A stretch of 64,000 nt of DNA from Dirofilaria immitis (lineage: Eukaryota; Nematoda; Chromadorea; Rhabditida; Onchocercidae), in contig JAKNDB010000068.1 of the NCBI GenBank assembly GCA_024305405.1, forward strand, positions 8,237,501-8,301,500, in the 5' to 3' direction. The stretch's first letter is position 1. Every line of letters begins with the position of its first letter. The notes below the pieces were generated by a model, which saw only the letters and a program-made list of their open reading frames with translations, searched no databases and was not told the origin of the DNA. The translations under genes and the position numbers were made by a program. This document shows, piece by piece, positions 28,390 through 40,613 of this stretch.

Positions 28390-31323
28390 ATGGCTGTATC
28401 AAACGTAAAGGAGAAATATGCGGACTTTCTGGTGGATGGTGCCAAAGCAGTATCGTTAACTTTTGGTGAGTTTTGAATTTCACACTCTTTATTACTTCTT
28501 ATTGTACGATCAACTTTCAGTTTCCGATATAAGCGAAATGGCTTTAACGCAGAGGCATCATCCCGAATATGTCTACCAGCACTTCGGAGAAAAGTAAGTT
28601 CATTACCGTCACATAACCCCAGTGATACTTCTTCGCAACCTTTTTTACCGTTTGGCAGTTAGTTCGAAACAATTTATTATGACTCTGCAAAATGTATTTC
28701 AGCGAAACAATATTTGGATACAAGGATCTAAATATCACTATATATTATACGGACGCATCTATGTATCTCTATCCTGAAATTAGTTATACAGCCGAAATAA
28801 CATCGTTCACAGCAGAGTTCAAAGTTCGTTTGTTTTTTAATTCATTGTTTAAATATGTTAGGCTTACATATTACGTATTTTCTTGGTCATTATAGGCTGA
28901 CAATATAGTTCAAAAATTAAGCGAACAGCTTCCGGTTGAACAAATGGAAATGCTGTGCCAGACCAGTGCTATTTTCAAATCTCGTTTGGATGACCAGAGC
29001 AATTTCTGGCCTTATGGACAGCTTCTTTCCAAATTCAGTGCTGGTGATTTATCTGCGTTTTCAAAAATTATTTAATCCTTATGGCATCTCGTACAATGTT
29101 TAGATGCATATGAAGTATAAACATCAGAGTTAAATTTCTGGGAAAGTCTTTTCTGAAGTTAAATTTTTAAGGAGGTTATTGTTTGCTACATTCTATGCTG
29201 ACTTTAACTAATTTTTCGTCAGGATTTTTGGAAGTAGTCGTGTTTGGCTTTGAAAATTGCAATTTTCTTCAAATTTAATAATTTTTTCTAAATAGGGATA
29301 AAATATCATCGGGACAGGGATAAAATATATTATTTTTCATTTCCATTAATTTTGCATTTAAAAATACGACAGCTTAGGTAATCGAGAGCTACAAGTTTGG
29401 TTGGTTAATGAAAGTTCACCTGAATTTGATGCATATTTGGCTCGAGTTCAGACTCTGGCCTTATGGTATATTGAAGCTGCACAGTACACGGATAATGATG
29501 ATCCACGATGGCAGCATTATTTTCTGTTAGTTTTTTCGGTTTTGCGATTGTACAAACTTTTTTGACAGTCATATAGTTATTTAACTTATTCCAGTTCTTA
29601 AATTGATATATGTCAAAATTATCATACCTTGACTACTTATATTCCAGTCATAATAGTAGATTGGACGCAGTCTTGCTTTTTTTTTAGAGAGATAACCATG
29701 CTTCTTAATCATATAGTAATATCAAACATTGTGTTTCCGGTCACTGTTCATATCTATTTTTGCGAAATTTCGTTTCAGTTACGAATCGTTTAAAAAAGAT
29801 AATGGAGTTTTGCGCGTAGCACTTGCGGGCTATGCATCACTTGTCAGATTTTATAATTATCCGGATAAAATTAGACCTAGAATTGCTCAGATTTTATTGC
29901 TGCCACATTATCATGGCGCTGGTATTGGTGCTAAATTTTTAAAGACTATATATAACGATTTAATTCAAGACCCGAATGTCATGGACATTACAGGTTGATA
30001 TTAGATTTAATGTTTTCTGTAGTTAAAAGTTCCAACAATTATGTAAGAAAAATGAAATGGTATCAAGTCCTTTCATTTAATAACGCAATATCCTATGTTT
30101 GATCTCCTTTAAGATAGAAAATTCCTCTGTCTACAGCGATGTTTTTTCCACATTAAATGATACATCTTCCTTCTTGTTTTATGAAGGAAGTAATTGGTCA
30201 AATTATTTAATGAAGAGAGCTATGAAATATTAGTTTAATTTTTGTTTTATTGTTTATAGCATTACCATTAAAGTTTCAGTGGTGTCCTTTAATTCTTACA
30301 TTCTTCTCCCGTTTCAAAAATATTATTTTTAGCTGAAGTTCCTGCAGAATCTTTTATAACAACCCGAGATTATGTAAATTGCTGTAACTGCTCAACATTG
30401 GAGGAATTTCATGCAGATAATCTTAAAAAGGCTTTACTGAAGAGATGAAAAGTGCTGCTTTGTTACGATTTAAAATAAATCCAGTAAGATTTATTTTAAT
30501 AGAATTGTTTTTTTCATAAAATTATCATCAAGTCTCACTTAAAATTTTCATAAATCTGTTAACATATAAATATATTCAAGCACTGAAGAGATATTTCGTT
30601 TTTCTCTTTTCCGGTGCTTCCATGGATTAAAGAAGCGGTTTTTATAAAAATGAGTTCAGTAGAAATGGAAATCAAACTATTATTGTTTCCTAAAGTTTAA
30701 ATTAACTTTCCCAGAAACAGGCGCGGCGTGTTTATGAAATATTACGTTTGCATCACATTGGTATTCGAGATGAAGAAGCTATGGAAAAATATCGATTAGA
30801 TGTGAAGAGAAGACTTGAAAAACCTTTTAAAGTCAGTATTTTATTTGAAATTTGTTTAAATTTAATGAAATATTCTATATTTAAATAGAATATTTCAAAT
30901 CATTTGCATAATACAGTTTTCTGATCAAGATTTTGTTTTATCTCTATACATTTAAAAACTTCTATTTCGATCGTTGTTTCTATTTGATCTCGGATGAAAA
31001 TAGCTAATTATTGTGAGGAAATAGAGCATTTTTTTATTTGTTCAAAAATCTCTTTTTGTTCGAAAAATTTTTCTGTCAGTTCTATTCCAATACAAGAAGC
31101 TGCTGTTTGTCTTTTTAAACCATAAATACAATTGCATTTGTAGCGAAGTGAACGTGACTGGAGGAAGCTATCAAGCGTTTTAGATGAATATGAATATGCA
31201 GCAGTTTTAGCAAATCAGATGAGTACCGAGCAGAAAACAGCCAAACTGGAGCAACTTTATGAAGAAGAAATAGCCGGTTATCGGGCTGTCATTAAACGAT
31301 TGGTTAATTTTGCTAATGGTTAA
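28390..31323 (+). CDS. hat-1: histone acetyltransferase type B catalytic subunit HAT1
   Basis: Nine exons: 28390-28465, 28521-28593, 28703-28823, 28896-29043, 29378-29525, 29779-29993, 30333-30483, 30715-30831 and 31144-31323 (TAA). The product is about 409 residues, close to the 419 of human HAT1. Landmarks line up in order: HHPEYVYQHFGENETIFGYK in the N-terminal domain, then WYIEAAQYTDNDDPRW, YPDKIRPRIAQILLLP, the acetyl-CoA motif HYHGAGIGAKFL, DITAEVP and KQARRVYEILRL. HAT1 acetylates newly made histone H4 at Lys5 and Lys12 before chromatin assembly, with an RbAp46/48-type partner. In the seventh exon the frame holds only if the A5 run at 30425-30429 is read as A6; as given it meets a TGA after DNLKKALLKR, whereas the shifted frame gives the conserved GFTEEM. 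This is the same kind of indel seen in neighbouring genes. Identity is certain; whether the break is real is doubtful. Confidence 0.95.
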
Positions 31324-32748
31324 GCGTGTCTGTTCTTTTTGTTATTGCTCGATGTCTAATCAATTACATTTGTTGTTTCGCTTTAAACTGTAATGATACT
31401 TCAAGTCTCAGCGAAGTGCAGTAAATATATGATTTACTTTTTCAAGCGCAGTTTTTGAGTTAAGTAATATCTGCTTAATTTTGATCGAATTCGTTTTTCG
31501 AGTTTCAAATTATTTTTGAGAACATCGATTTTTTCATTTTGCTTCCTTATTTCACATTAATCAATTCAAATCTTTAAATAGCATTTATGACGGGTTTTCC
31601 AGAGAAATTCAGACATATATCAAATTGGTGATTCATTTGTATATTTAGTAAACGGTATCTTAACATGTATTTTGAATCACACATACATATTGTCACTGTT
31701 ATGGAGTTCAAATAATTCTATGGAATAAAAAATGGATATATTTGAACCTAGATATTCGGTATAGAGCTATACGTCTGACAGATAATACTCAGTCTCTTCT
31801 TCTCCGTTTCCGTAATAAGCAAATCATATTTCAGCCTCCCAAATCAGCTCTCGTTCTTAATTATTTGTTAGGGTCTTATATGTATGCAGAAACTAAAATG
31901 TCCATAGCGGTGGTAGTTTCTAATGGCGTGTCTAATCGAAGTTCTCTTGAAACCCAATATTGTAAAATTTGTTAAATGAAACTGAATTTCTTCCATAAAT
32001 GCTTATCTTTAGACAGAGTTATACATTCCGGGTAAATTGCGCTTGCCTTAAAAATTATTTATTAAGCTGGAAAGTGGGAAATGTACTCATTGTCTATCGC
32101 TGAAACGCGGTTGTTTGCATTGCGGGTCAATAAACTGGGGATGTTTCCATCATGCATTTGGCTCATCATGTAGATGGAGGGACATAAGAGATGAGACATA
32201 TGGTGAGTGGGTGGAGGTTTTAGGATCGTGTTTATTGCGATGCGGGTCGGCTGGCTTTCTTGTTTATAAGTTATCATGATAGTTGTTATCCTGGAATTGT
32301 ACAATAAGGAAATAAAATTCTCTTGGAAAAAATTGGCTTTATATATATATAGATATATATAGCTGTAAAAAACTGGAAGAAAATACTATGGGTACTATAT
32401 ACTCTTTCGTTGAATTGGTCAGAAAGAGCCAAAAAATTAGAAACAGATTGCGTAAGTCGATAAGAATCATGATAAAAGATGCGTTTCATCATTTTCACTT
32501 AGAATTTTGGAAGGGATAGATAAATTTGTAGAGAATTTTGCATTCAAGGGAATTTGTTAACCGAAATATGAGTATATATTCAGTCACAAAATACAGTAAA
32601 GATAAGTAGTTTGTGGTTTATGCTAAATGTGAATCTAAATCGTCTTGGGAAAAAAATTAAATCTGTTTTGAATGATTTTAATACAAAGATGATGAAGATT
32701 AGAGATAGCAAAAAATGATAATGATTCATAAGTATTTCAGATACGAAA
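31324..32748 (+). other. spacer between HAT1 and delta-COP
   Basis: Contains the HAT1 3' UTR (AATAAA near 31723) and AT-rich sequence with a short (TA)n tract near 32340. The two genes share a strand and are 1.4 kb apart, and a tatttcag acceptor precedes the next ATG, so a spread-out operon is conceivable but not shown. Confidence 0.4.
32733..32740 (+). promoter_or_regulatory. probable spliced-leader trans-splice acceptor of delta-COP
   Basis: tatttcag ends 8 bases before the ATG at 32749 with no upstream exon needed by the protein. In nematodes this arrangement usually marks an SL addition site. Inference from position and consensus only. Confidence 0.55.
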
Positions 32749-35700
32749 ATGGTTCTTATTGGAGCGGCAATTATAACAAAAACAGGCAAACGTAAGCTTC
32801 CTATTCCATCAGTATGTGTAGAATATCTTGAACGTTTGAAATTATATAGGATTTAGATCTAATAAACTGGAGAACGTTTTTGTGTAAATTTTATATTATA
32901 TCAAATTTTGTTGACTTACTGATTTAAATAGTGGATGGATTTTCAGTAAATTAGGCATACATAAGTATGCAACATTACATTTTATTTAGTTTCTTAGTTG
33001 TTAGCTACTTTTTCAGCGCTTTTGGCAAGGGTGTTTATTTCGGATATGACGAAAGCTCGATTAGAAGGATTGTTGGATGCTTTTCCGAAATTAGTTGCGT
33101 CTAACAAATGTGAGCTTAATTTTTAATCAGAGAGCAGTCAAATATTAGATTTTAATTGTATTCGGCTGTCCTTAAACTCGTTACCGGGAAGAAATGTAAT
33201 TTATTTGCAGCATATAAATGTAACTGGATATCTTTACTGATTTGCACAAAAATCCGGCTATTAAAAAATTCATCATTTTAGCACAACGTCAACATACTTT
33301 CATTGAAACAGACAGTGTTCGTTATGTTTTCCATCCGCTGGATAATGTACACGTTGTTCTAATCACCACTAAAGCATCGAACATTTTGGAGGATTTAGAA
33401 ACTCTTCGATTGTTTTCGAGACTGGTTAGTTGACTGTCTTATAAAGAGGTGTAGAATACACTTGTCAATGAGTAAATTTGTGAAGGCAGTTTTAAGAAAT
33501 ATAATCGAGATATAAATAAATAAACGCAATAGAATATTACAAACAAACGATAATATATTGTTGAATGTGATCTCTAATATTTGTTATGCAACTCTAGTAT
33601 TTAAAAATGTAAAAAACCGGTGCTAATTTATTACTTATTTGTTAAATATTATTGCATACATGTGTTTCGCGGCAATATTTCTTATGAATTTCAGCTTTCC
33701 AAATTGTTTTTCTTATGAATTATATTTTAGATTCCGGAATATTGCCGCTCGAATGACGAAAAAGAAATGCAGGCAAATTTATTCGATCTTATATTTGCTT
33801 TTGATGAAATTGTCGCTCTTGGTTATCGTGAAAATGTTAACTTGGCACAGATACGTACATTCACAGAAATGGATTCTCACGAGGAACGAGTGTTTAATCA
33901 GATAAAGATTGTAGGTTTTTTGAGGGATATAGGTTTGTATTAGCAAGATTAAATAGAGAGATAATTTCTCGTCCGTATCCAATCTTTTGTAGGCTCAAGA
34001 ACGAGCTGCTAATGAATTGATGACACAGAAAGCTATGGAATTGAAGAAATTGAAGGCAGAACAACGAAAATCCGGACGAGGTATCTATTCTTATAGCCCT
34101 CTATTGATGTATTGCTTTGTGCCTAAATAGTTCGTTCTTAATACCTATATAGTTTAGCTGTGGGAAGCAGCGCAACGGCTCTTAGCTCGTCATCGGTACC
34201 TTTAACGGCAGTTATCGATGATACGCCTGTACGACTAGCTGTAAAGTCAAAAGCACCGACAATTACACGTGGAAATAGTAAAGCGTTAAAACTTGGTTCC
34301 AAAAACGTGGATGACGATCAATTTCTAAAACAGCTGAGAAGAGAAGGTCTGTTAGATGCATAAATTTGCATAAATATCATTAATACAACCTTGATCGTTT
34401 TCACAACGATGAAAAATAGAAGTTTAATTATGTAACATTAAATACGGATTCATAAAATCGTCGAAGATTTATTTATTGTTGATATTTTTGATGATTACGA
34501 AGAATGGCTGAAAAGTAGGTGTACATAATCTTTTATCTAATAATTTTTAACTAATCTATCTGGATCACAAATTTTTTTATATCATAAGCAAACTTTATTA
34601 ATATATAAAGACACTTTTTGTTTTTTCATAATCAAACATGAAGTGTCAAGTTATTGCACTTTATCACTTACAAAACATTTTTTCAAGGACAAATAGTGGA
34701 TACATTTCTACGTATATCAGATACTGCCGATACCGATGATCGGATTGCATCGGAAATCGGTTCGACTACTATTTCACGAGCTCCTGTTCATATTAAAATT
34801 GAAGAGAAACTATCGGCATCAATATCGCGAGATGGTGGTCTTGAGAATGGAGAAGTATATCATTAATTCTTAGATTCGTAAATTTTTTTTTTTGTGGGAG
34901 GGGTGATATTGAATTTTGTTAAGAAGTATGATATTAATGCGTTTTCAGCATACTATGAACTTCATGTTCTGTATGTCCATTTTGCATTTTTATCATCAAT
35001 GCATGATTTTGTTCAATATTCGAATTTGTGCAAAATAACTGGCAACAATGCTCAAATATATATATTGCTGTATTTGTGAAAGTTTCAAGTGATCATCAAT
35101 TTTGCTCATATATATATATATATATATATTGCTCCTGACGACAGTTTTTTTGAAGGTACTTGGTAGTGCTTCACTTTTAATAAACGGCTCACAGTTTGCT
35201 ACTATCTGTGTTGAAATGAGTAACAATGACAAATATGGTGCGCAGTTACAGGTAGGTGATGATGCATAAGACACGTTATATTTTAGCATTATATTCTTTT
35301 CTAAGTCACTTTCTGTTTAGGTACATCCAAATCTCGACAAAAAGAATGGCTGCAAAAATCATTGTTAAAATTGAAGTCCATACAGAAATCATTTCCAGTA
35401 AATATTGATGTTGGTGTGCTAAAATGGCGATTACTTCTGAGCAGCGAAGAAATGCTTCCCATTTCAAGTTTGTTTAAATCATTACAAAAGACTATCATGT
35501 TAAACATTATTTTCTAAACTAAAAATTGTCATTATAGTATCTAGTCTGGAAAGTTTTAATGAATTTTAATGAATTATTGCATTAAACTGTTTGGTATCAT
35601 TTATCATGCAATTAAAAAAGAAAAAATTATATCGTTTATCGTGCAATAAAAAAAAGAGAAAATTAAAGTTCTAATTTCAGTACGCTGCATTATGCTTCGT

Positions 35701-36610
35701 AAAGTATAAAAAATTTATCCTCAAAGCATAAAATTTTACCTTTTTATTTAAACGGCAGACATGGAATAGAGGAGCTGCAGTCTGTATAAATCAAAATATT
35801 TTTCAAAACGAAAATTTGAATTTCAGTCAATTGCTGGCCAAATGAAAATCCTGATGGTTGTGTAGTGAATATCGAATATACGCTTCAGGCTGAAAACATG
35901 ACATTGAATAGCATTGTTATCATCATTCCTTTACCGTATATATTTTGAAAAAAAGTTTTTTTTGTTTTATATCGAAATTATGACTTAATTAGAAATCCTT
36001 CTTATTTATTGCGATATATCTTTGCCATTAAAGATTTTGAAAGCAATTTCTAGACCGGCAGCTGTTCCGGTAATATCCGAATGTGAAGGTACTTACGAAT
36101 ATGTAAAATCAAGATCACAGCTTGTATGGAATTTGCCCGTTGTTGATGAATCGAATAAAACTGGTTCTTTAGAATTTAGCACTCCGAATGGCCAAGTTAA
36201 TCACTTTTTCCAATAAACGTTCGCTTCACAAGCACTGACTTATTTTGTAACATGACTGTGAGTTTTAAGTTTTCTTGCTTTTTCTAAACATTAATTTTAA
36301 TGTGAAAGCTGTGTTAGTAGAATTTACTTTACCTGTAAATGCATTTTAAGATTTTTGAAAAAACTGAAAAAATCTTTGGGCACATAGTACTGTTTGGATA
36401 GAAACAAGAACTAGTCATATTTTGAGACGGTTATATATCGAAAATTGATAACATTTAATATTTTGCAATTTCACTGGTGACCAGTAACCTCGACATGCTT
36501 ATTTTCTTATCAGTTTCTAGGTTAAATCAGTGCAGAAAATGGATATAGGCGAGACGATACAATATTCAACAGAAAGTCATCTGATAACCGAAAAGTTCGA
36601 AATAATCTGA
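32749..36610 (+). CDS. coatomer subunit delta (delta-COP, archain)
   Basis: Twelve exons: 32749-32791, 33017-33109, 33282-33424, 33731-33910, 33993-34080, 34158-34346, 34688-34854, 35156-35251, 35321-35467, 35827-35935, 36054-36257 and 36521-36610, about 516 residues against 511 in human ARCN1. The N-terminal longin-like domain is nearly invariant: QHTFIETDSVRYVF, ITTKASNILEDLETLRLFSR, then LIFAFDEIVALGYRENVNLA. The hinge carries SKALKLGSK, and the mu-homology domain has HIKIEEKLS, DVGVLKWRL, INCWPNENPDGC and GSLEFS, ending EKFEII. Delta-COP links the F-subcomplex of the COPI coat that carries Golgi-to-ER traffic. Two single-base gaps break the frame: the A5 run at 35339-35343 (expected A6) and the CC at 36210-36211 (expected CCC, giving FFPINVRF rather than a premature TAA at 36214). 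Both flanks are otherwise intact, so assembly error is the favoured cause. Confidence 0.95.
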
Positions 36611-39600
36611 AGTTCTCTTTCACTGGGATCAAACTGCTGGTTTTGGAGAAGATAATTTTGTGATTAAATGCTGTTTAACTTCAGGTTATATTTTCCACTT
36701 GATAGGTTTAATTATTTATGAATTTTCATTCGCAATATAACCGGAATAGGTATATGTTTCTTAACCAGAAAACTTCATATTTATCCACTGAGTTTAGTTT
36801 GTGTTCTTACAATAAACCGTTTATGTTTATTTCTACGAGGCATAAAGCTTTTTTATGATTGTATGTCGAAATGTTATTCTCTATTTATAAAAATAAGCAA
36901 TAAATATTTAGTTTTTATTTTCGGCATTTCTCACTCAATATGCTGTTAATTAATTAATAACGTATTGATGGTGCTTTTGATTGCACTAGCACTTTTAAAA
37001 GATGTCTTTTATTGAGCATTTCTCTTATGGTACTTCTGGCACTTTTGGATATAATAATAATCATCATAAAAAAATTGCTTATCTGTGATCAGTTATGTGA
37101 AGCTGTTTTACTACTGAAAATTTAGTGATGGGATTATAATTAGGATTGTTATTATATCCATATTGATGTAAACGTAATTATTAAGATTATCATATCCACA
37201 TCGCTGTAAAGACTAAAGGATGGTTGAAGTAGTTTATGTCATGAGAATATGAAATCCTTAACTGGCTTCCTATTCATTTCTAATAAAAGTTACCCAATAA
37301 AGGAAACGAATGGTAGATATCATTGCTGTGTGAAGAAGAAACATTTTTGTTGATTCGATCGCGGGATCTCATATATTCATTTTATAGCAGAATTTTTGGT
37401 GGATAAAAGTTCTGATAGTAGGAAATTATAGTGAAATAGGTGACACATCAGTGGATCTCAGATTTGCTTGTGATTGGTGGATGCTCGTGAAGAAAAGTTT
37501 TTCAATGATAGAAGAAAATATATTGGAGATAAATAAAATGATGCGCAGAAGTGTATCTGCTAAAGCAAAATGCATATTTTCGTGGCGGTAAGATCAGAAG
37601 TATTTCTTAACCTCGATCATGTATATCATGGAACTGATGTTCTATGTCAAGATTAACGTAACGGCAAAATAATTTTGCAAATGTACTTGACTATTTTTTA
37701 ATACGAATGTAAAGTTTTGGGTGTAGGTGTATAAGTGATAGAGTAGTATAGATGAGTTCAATACAAACATTATTCTAGTTTAATACAAACGTTATTCTTC
37801 ACATTTTTATATTTGACTTGCATTCCACATATAATTTAAATTGAGCGTCCGGATACATTTCAGCGAAACGGATCTCGAATCACCCATATTCACCTGTATT
37901 ATCCTGAGGTTACTTCCGATACAGGAATCGACCTGGGCTTTAAGCATCGGAAGAGTAATGCTACAGTTTTTTTCTATTATCTAATGACTATTAGTTGCTT
38001 AATTCAATTTCACCTATTACAGATAGTATCTGAAGAAGCCAGATAATATCCTCATTGATCGAATTAACTAAGAAAAAACGATTGTGAATAGTCTACGGTT
38101 TTGAGTTTGGAGAGTTGGTAATTTCTCTTTCAATAAATTGTTGAAAGTGAATAGTTATAAAGTGAGGAAGAATATTGTAGAGAGTGCTGTTTTGCTCAGG
38201 TCATCTCAATTTTATGTCATTTATGGACATTGACTATTCTCTTGCCAAAATATGGTTTACAAAAACTTTTGGCTTTATATTTAAGTTGCTTATTATAAAA
38301 AGTTATTACAATTTTCATGATTTCCGTAAAAAGTACTTTGAATATCAGGTGAGAATACATTTTGAACTAGATATAGAGAGTTATATTATACTTTCAAATG
38401 GGAAGTTAATACTTGCAGGATCCCGAGCTTAGCCTAGTTTTATTTCTCATAAAAGATCAGTTTGTATTTACATCTATTTTCTGCATTATGTTTAAATTTC
38501 ATTATTATTTGCTGTCTACTTTTAGCAATTTAATTTTGACTATGAAATATATAATCTTTGTCGAGATTTATTATTCGCATTTTTCGCTGTAGAATATTAT
38601 AGAAATATTTTATGAAAAGTTGGAAATCTGAGTTACTTTTATGAATTCAGGTTTGGATAGCGAGCAAAAATGGACTGAATCCGTCGCCAAAGACTGAGTG
38701 AAGTATTTGTTGTTCTGAGTAGTTTCCTTAAAATTATGGTAAGATATTTCATATCTATAACATGTATAGCAAATAGGATTCCAAATTGATAAGGAAAAAT
38801 GAACTGCCAAATGAGTCTGATATGACTATCGTTTGACAAAAATGACTTGTACTAATAATATTGTGATAGGTTAATTCTATTTTTTTAGAGGATTTAACGT
38901 CGCTATTCGTCATTATTTTTGAGCAGTTCTGTGGATTATTACCATCAGGAACGTAAGAGTAATCAGATTAATACGAAAGTTCATGCATCACTCCCTGCAA
39001 GGGAGTGATGCATGAACTTTCGAGGAATTTTTGATAATACTCTTAATCTTAGAGACATTTTTCTTAAGAATTAAGAATTTTAACACTCATGTTATTCATG
39101 GTCAAAATTAGTATTTATTTATAAAAAAAAACTTCCTACATTGTAGGGCAAAAAATGATGTGGTCTGGATTGATATTAGTTCAGTGGAAAAAATTCCAAA
39201 CGCAAAGGATGAAAAATTTTAGAACTATTCACCCCTATTAAACTATGATCCATTTCAACCAGTGCTTTATATTATATTATACGCCATTCCCCCGTCTTGT
39301 CTTTTGTTGGCTTCCATGTAATTTGAAAATCTTATCTCATCTTTGCACTCAATGTTGTGCAGATGTTGCTATTGCTTTCTTTCTAGTATTGTCTTATTAT
39401 TAGTTTGCATTCAATTGTTAAAATTTGAACTTTATTTTTAATCCCGTACCCTATACATTAACACTGTTATCACTGGCGAGCTCCTCTGCTATGCCTTGTT
39501 TGATATTCTCATTATACACCTTCATAATTAATTACATTTTACAGTTTGTTTTAGAAGATATTGATAATATGGTGGTATTTTTTCATCCGTCTTTCATATG

Positions 39601-39670
39601 TGATTTGCAAATCGAATTTTGAAAACGGAATTTGAAATCGATATATTTTCAGTTTGCGTTTTTATGCTTT
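36611..39670. other. intergenic stretch between delta-COP and the coiled-coil gene
   Basis: Delta-COP 3' flank followed by AT-rich DNA without a supported exon. The main feature is the perfect hairpin at 38974-39022. The open frame at 38184-38432 has no recognisable similarity or splice context. Confidence 0.4.
38974..39022. repeat. perfect 23-bp inverted repeat with a 3-nt loop (hairpin)
   Basis: The 23 bases at 38974-38996, beginning cgaaagttcatgcatcac, are the exact reverse complement of 39000-39022; only gca lies between. No mismatch or bulge is present. The loop is too short for an ordinary animal miRNA precursor. No terminator role is expected in this genome. Confidence 0.95.
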
Positions 39671-39883
39671 TTAAGCACGCTTTATGTCATTAAATAATGG
39701 CTGCTTAGGTCTTTTAATTAGTTTGAAGGGTGCCGATTGCCTCTCAATAACTGTTTCAATTGTTTCATCGATTTTATATATTTGATACACGTTATGGCAC
39801 TCATATGTACCATCACTGTCGATGGAGTTATCAATTATGTTCAATTCGTCAGACATAAAAAGCTCTGTCATTCCTTCTTCCAT
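39671..39883 (-). CDS. possible small unspliced ORF of 70 residues
   Basis: Single open frame from ATG with an acidic N-terminal half (MEEGMTELFMSDELNIIDNS) and a basic C-terminal tail (KLIKRPKQPLF). The composition is less random-looking than most short frames in this window, but no family is recognised and no splice sites were required. It could be an isolated small gene, a terminal exon, or chance. It lies downstream of the coiled-coil gene on the same strand. Confidence 0.25.
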   Translation of the reverse strand: MEEGMTELFMSDELNIIDNSIDSDGTYECHNVYQIYKIDETIETVIERQSAPFKLIKRPKQPLFNDIKRA

Positions 39884-40613
39884 TTATACACTCCTCGCTT
39901 GAAATGATCAATGTGTGAATTGTAGTAATCATAAGATTTTTCGGAATTGTCAAGGATATTATCACTGTCGCTGATGATATGTGAATGAAAAGGATGAATT
40001 CAGAAGGGATCGCTCATGCGATTCTCAAATACCAAGAATTGAAAGAACAGGTTCTTATATAGAGTAGTTCTAAATTCCTTTAACATTTCCTATAATTATC
40101 TGTAAGATTTATAAAAGTGAAAGAAAGTGGAATCAGAGATATTTTGAAGAATCACTTAGTATTTGGAGTGATGAAAGTATATAACACGATTCTGATTGCA
40201 AGAGGGCGTTGATATCTAATAAAAACATAAGTATATTACTATTTTTCATTTTCCAGCATGGCAAAGTATCGATGTAATCATTGGGGTCAATAGGGCGATG
40301 ATATCATCCAACCTTTATGTTCGTCATTAAGTCGAAACTATAGACATATAAGGCTATTTGATTATATTTGTATAATAAGTATATATGCAATACAGGTTCT
40401 GTGGGAGAATGATCAACTGTAGGTAAATACAATTTCGAGTCCATTGACTAAAGGCATTATCAACAAGTGAAACTTTCCCAGAGAAGCTGCTATAAAGCGA
40501 GGAAGATCGTAAGTCATGATTAAATAATGCAATAAAGCAATAAAACTTTCTGACTAATCTAAAAACGAATAAAAGAGTAGCGGAACATTTACTAAATCAA
40601 GCTTGTCGCTAAA

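Noticed and set aside
36198..36216. Programmed -1 ribosomal frameshift in delta-COP
   Set aside because: The site reads CAC TTT TTC CAA and is not a proper X XXY YYZ slippery heptamer, no strong structure was noticed downstream, and the same type of one-base loss occurs in five other genes, so an assembly indel explains it better.
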